Made by a program: the position numbers and the translations under genes. From NCBI GenBank assembly GCA_005883235.1, contig VAYE01000112.1, forward strand, positions 1 through 8,193: a stretch of 8,193 nucleotides of DNA. The letters are read 5' to 3'. The stretch is from Actinomycetota bacterium (GTDB taxonomy: Bacteria; Actinomycetota; Thermoleophilia; Gaiellales; Gaiellaceae). A model generated the notes under the pieces. The model did no database searches. It saw only the letters and a list, made by a program, of their open reading frames with translations, and was not told the DNA's origin. Each line of letters starts with the position of its first letter. Position 1 is the stretch's first letter. Of this stretch, positions 6,660-8,193 are shown piece after piece.

Positions 6660-6844
6660 CCTTCGTCGGGCGGCCCCCGGAACTGCAAGCGTTCGCCGAG
6701 TCGAGCGGACCGGGAAGTCCAGACGCTCTACCAGCTGGCGGACGTCGCCGTCTCGCCCGCGACATAGCCGCAAGAAAGGAAGTGGTCGAAATGACCCGCC
6801 GACGCATTTTGACTCTCGCCGTCACATCGAAGGGGGCGCTCCCG

Positions 6845-7288
6845 ATGAGAAAGCTGCTTGTGCTCCTCTGCGGCGCCGGCACACTCGCGTTTGCGACGGT
6901 CGCGTGGGCCGGCTACTTCAACGGCCCGCTGCCCCCGAACCATCACATCCACGATTGTCCGGACAACAATCCTTGCGGCTATCCGCACCTGGCGGTTGGA
7001 TTCTTCCCGACCATCCTCGGCGAGTCGCGTGCGGCATATCGGCAAGACCCCGCGGAGTGCAACGATGCGACCGACAAGTCACTGCTGCCTCCGAACGACA
7101 CGAGTGGGACGCCGCAAGAGAACCAGCCTTTGCGAGCGGGCGTCTGCTACACGTCGACGACGCTCATCCACCTACGTTCGATCGATGCGAGCGATCCGGC
7201 GCCGGAAGGCTGGTCGGGGCCGATCGCGCCGGTGCATCTCGGAAACGGCATCACCTACGTCACGTACTGGCTCCTCACACCGCGATGA
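6845..7288 (+). CDS. Secreted protein of unknown function
   Basis: I do not recognise this protein. From the ATG at 6845 it has 147 residues. The N terminus is a clear signal peptide: MRKLL, a hydrophobic core, then TVAWA followed by GYFNG, giving predicted cleavage after residue 21. The mature part of about 126 residues has four cysteines, in HDCPDNNPCGYPH, in AECND and in GVCYTS, which could form two disulfides outside the cell. It is otherwise rich in P, T and N, with YVTYWLLTPR at the end. AGGGGG at 6831-6836 lies 8 nt before this start. An in-frame ATG at 6791, with AAAGGA 10 nt upstream, would add 18 residues before the signal peptide and is the main alternative. No strong promoter is seen in 6660-6790. 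It lies in the same putative island as padR, which may or may not control it. Confidence 0.75.
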   Translation: MRKLLVLLCGAGTLAFATVAWAGYFNGPLPPNHHIHDCPDNNPCGYPHLAVGFFPTILGESRAAYRQDPAECNDATDKSLLPPNDTSGTPQENQPLRAGVCYTSTTLIHLRSIDASDPAPEGWSGPIAPVHLGNGITYVTYWLLTPR

Positions 7289-7331
7289 CGACGGGCGCGT
7301 TTCAGCCGGCGAAGTCGAGGGGAGCTCTGCG

Positions 7332-7364
7332 ATGATCGAAATCGGTCCCGGGACGGACTGCTGA
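7332..7364 (+). CDS. Possible 10-codon open frame with good ribosome binding site
   Basis: ATG to TGA encodes MIEIGPGTDC. GAGGGGA sits about 9 nt before the ATG, and the frame ends 2 nt before the 7367-7391 hairpin. A purine-rich site, a tiny frame and a hairpin in this order resemble a leader peptide arrangement, but nothing downstream is obviously regulated. Chance is a real possibility. Confidence 0.2.
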   Translation: MIEIGPGTDC

Positions 7365-7366
7365 CG

Positions 7367-7391
7367 GGAGGCGCGTCAGTGACGCGCCTCC
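7367..7391 (+). terminator. Perfect GC-rich inverted repeat after the secreted-protein gene
   Basis: GGAGGCGCGTCA and TGACGCGCCTCC flank a single central G. As RNA this would be a 9-bp stem with a 7-nt loop. It lies 79 nt after the stop of the secreted protein and is followed by TTCG without a T run. It is most likely a terminator; as duplex DNA it could also be a protein-binding palindrome. Confidence 0.6.
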
Positions 7392-7812
7392 TTCGCCCTC
7401 GATCAGTCACGTCTCAGGCTGAGCATTTGCGAGTACTAGGGTCGTGCGACAGGCTCGACGACGCTGACGTCGAGATCACGATCACCTACACCGAGCACAT
7501 GCGCTGCAAGACGGCGTTCCGCCCGCGCACCCCTCAAACGCGGACCACAGGTTGGGCGTGCTCCTGCCGTTTCGGAAAGAAGCGTTTGACAGCGCGCGAA
7601 GTTCGTGCGCGGTGACACGGCAAAGGACAGCAGTGCGCATGACCGCCAAGCCCGCGCGGAAGCCACGAGCGAGCGACATGAGTGCGTTGGGCAAGCCTGA
7701 ATGGCAGTTCCAACAGCGGACGTTTCCAACAACGTTTCCACAACGCCGTCTCGCTACCAACGGCGACAGCTAACCCAGGACAAGACCCTGCGATTTGCCG
7801 GGCTTTCTTAGA
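7392..7812. other. 421-bp stretch with no supported gene; GTTTCCA repeats near its right end
   Basis: Short frames exist on both strands but none has a recognisable domain or a good start. A plus-strand frame at 7379-7615 (GTG start) overlaps the preceding hairpin. GTTTCCA occurs at 7722-7728 and 7734-7740, a 12-bp period, with a weaker GTTCCAACA at about 7707. These lie about 70 bp inside the tRNA-Asp border. Confidence 0.5.
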
Positions 7813-7886
<74 letters not shown>

Positions 7887-7939
7887 GGGCGGCCGGAAGT
7901 GTAGCCGCTCGCCGCCGGGCGCCCGGCTAGCCTCCAGGA

Positions 7940-8193
7940 GTGACGCGCATCGACTGGATCGCGCTCGGGTTCGTGGCGCTCATGGCGCTCCTCGGGCTCC
8001 GGAAAGGGCTGATCGCGAGCGCGCTCTCGGCAGCTGGAGTGATCGGAGGCGCGGTCATCGGGGCGCGGCTCGGGCCACATCTTCTCTCCGGCGGCTCGCG
8101 CTCGCCCTACACGCCGGTCGCCGCGCTCGCCGGCGCGCTCATCCTCGCGATCGCGTTCGAGGCGGTCGGGAGCCTCGCGGGCTCGACGCTTCG
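7940..8193 (+). CDS. CvpA-like membrane protein, N-terminal part (possibly MarP-type CvpA-protease fusion), cut by window edge
   Basis: The visible 84 residues read IDWIALGFVALMALLGLRKG followed by LIASALSAAGVIGGAVIGAR. This is the hydrophobic start, GxRKGLI motif and second membrane helix typical of CvpA/colicin V production family proteins. A third hydrophobic stretch, PVAALAGALILAIAFEAVGS, follows and the frame leaves the window. In actinobacteria this domain is often the membrane anchor of MarP-like periplasmic serine proteases; whether a protease domain follows cannot be seen here. The GTG at 7940 is chosen because it gives the family N terminus; AGGAG overlaps it, so spacing is poor, and an ATG at 7982 is the alternative. 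It is divergent from the adjacent tRNA-Asp and probably belongs to the original chromosome. Confidence 0.75.
   Translation, partial: MTRIDWIALGFVALMALLGLRKGLIASALSAAGVIGGAVIGARLGPHLLSGGSRSPYTPVAALAGALILAIAFEAVGSLAGSTL

Noticed and set aside
6809..6837. TTGACT at 6809 as a promoter for the secreted-protein gene
   Set aside because: No -10-like hexamer lies 16-18 bp downstream; that position is GGGGGC.
5380..7740. GTTTCCA repeats as a CRISPR array
   Set aside because: The units are 7 bp with 4-5 bp gaps, only two per site. There is no spacer-repeat architecture and no cas gene.

Overview
The window is high-GC bacterial DNA, most likely from an actinobacterium. The combination of genes suggests a deep-branching class such as Thermoleophilia, but that placement is inferred from general gene style and not proven. 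Supporting signs are GC-rich third codon positions, a GTG-initiated CvpA/MarP-like membrane protein, a class III cyclase fused to an NB-ARC ATPase, a PadR gene that appears to be leaderless, and a tRNA gene without encoded CCA.

Layout, left to right. (1) Positions 1-2495, minus strand: an aa3-type cytochrome c oxidase operon. It reads from an upstream membrane-anchored cupredoxin-like protein (1842-2495) to subunit II (976-1845) to subunit I (1-975, cut by the window edge). The genes are packed with a 4-bp overlap and a 0-bp junction. (2) Positions 2648-2721: a strong GC hairpin next to a 23-nt tRNA-Asp 3' fragment (copy A). (3) Positions 2801-5164, minus strand: a large cyclase/NB-ARC/TPR-like signalling protein. 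(4) Positions 5219-5261: a 43-nt tRNA-Asp 3' fragment (copy B) that stops in the anticodon loop. (5) Positions 5262-5756: no convincing gene. (6) Positions 5795-7288, plus strand: padR, a translationally coupled small membrane protein, and a secreted cysteine-containing protein, with hairpins after the second and third genes. (7) Positions 7392-7812: no convincing gene. (8) Positions 7813-7886, minus strand: intact tRNA-Asp(GTC) (copy C). (9) From 7940, plus strand: the start of a CvpA-like membrane protein.

The most interesting structure is the triple tRNA-Asp 3' end. Copies A, B and C are direct repeats. Copy B has the typical extent of a tRNA attachment site, from the anticodon loop to the 3' end. 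The simplest reading is that two segments (about 2.5 kb and 2.6 kb) were inserted one after another downstream of tRNA-Asp. They would have pushed the original 3' end and its terminator hairpin to 2648-2721. The first segment carries the cyclase-ATPase and the second carries the PadR module. No integrase is visible in either, so they would be non-autonomous or decayed islands. Paired GTTTCCA motifs lie inside both ends of the second segment. A 9-bp inverted repeat lies just inside both ends of the first.

A second clear signal is the padR promoter. It has TTGACT, a 17-bp spacer and TATAAT. A perfect 14-bp palindrome fills most of the spacer, and the ATG lies only 10 nt past the -10 box. This looks like an autoregulated, leaderless regulator gene.
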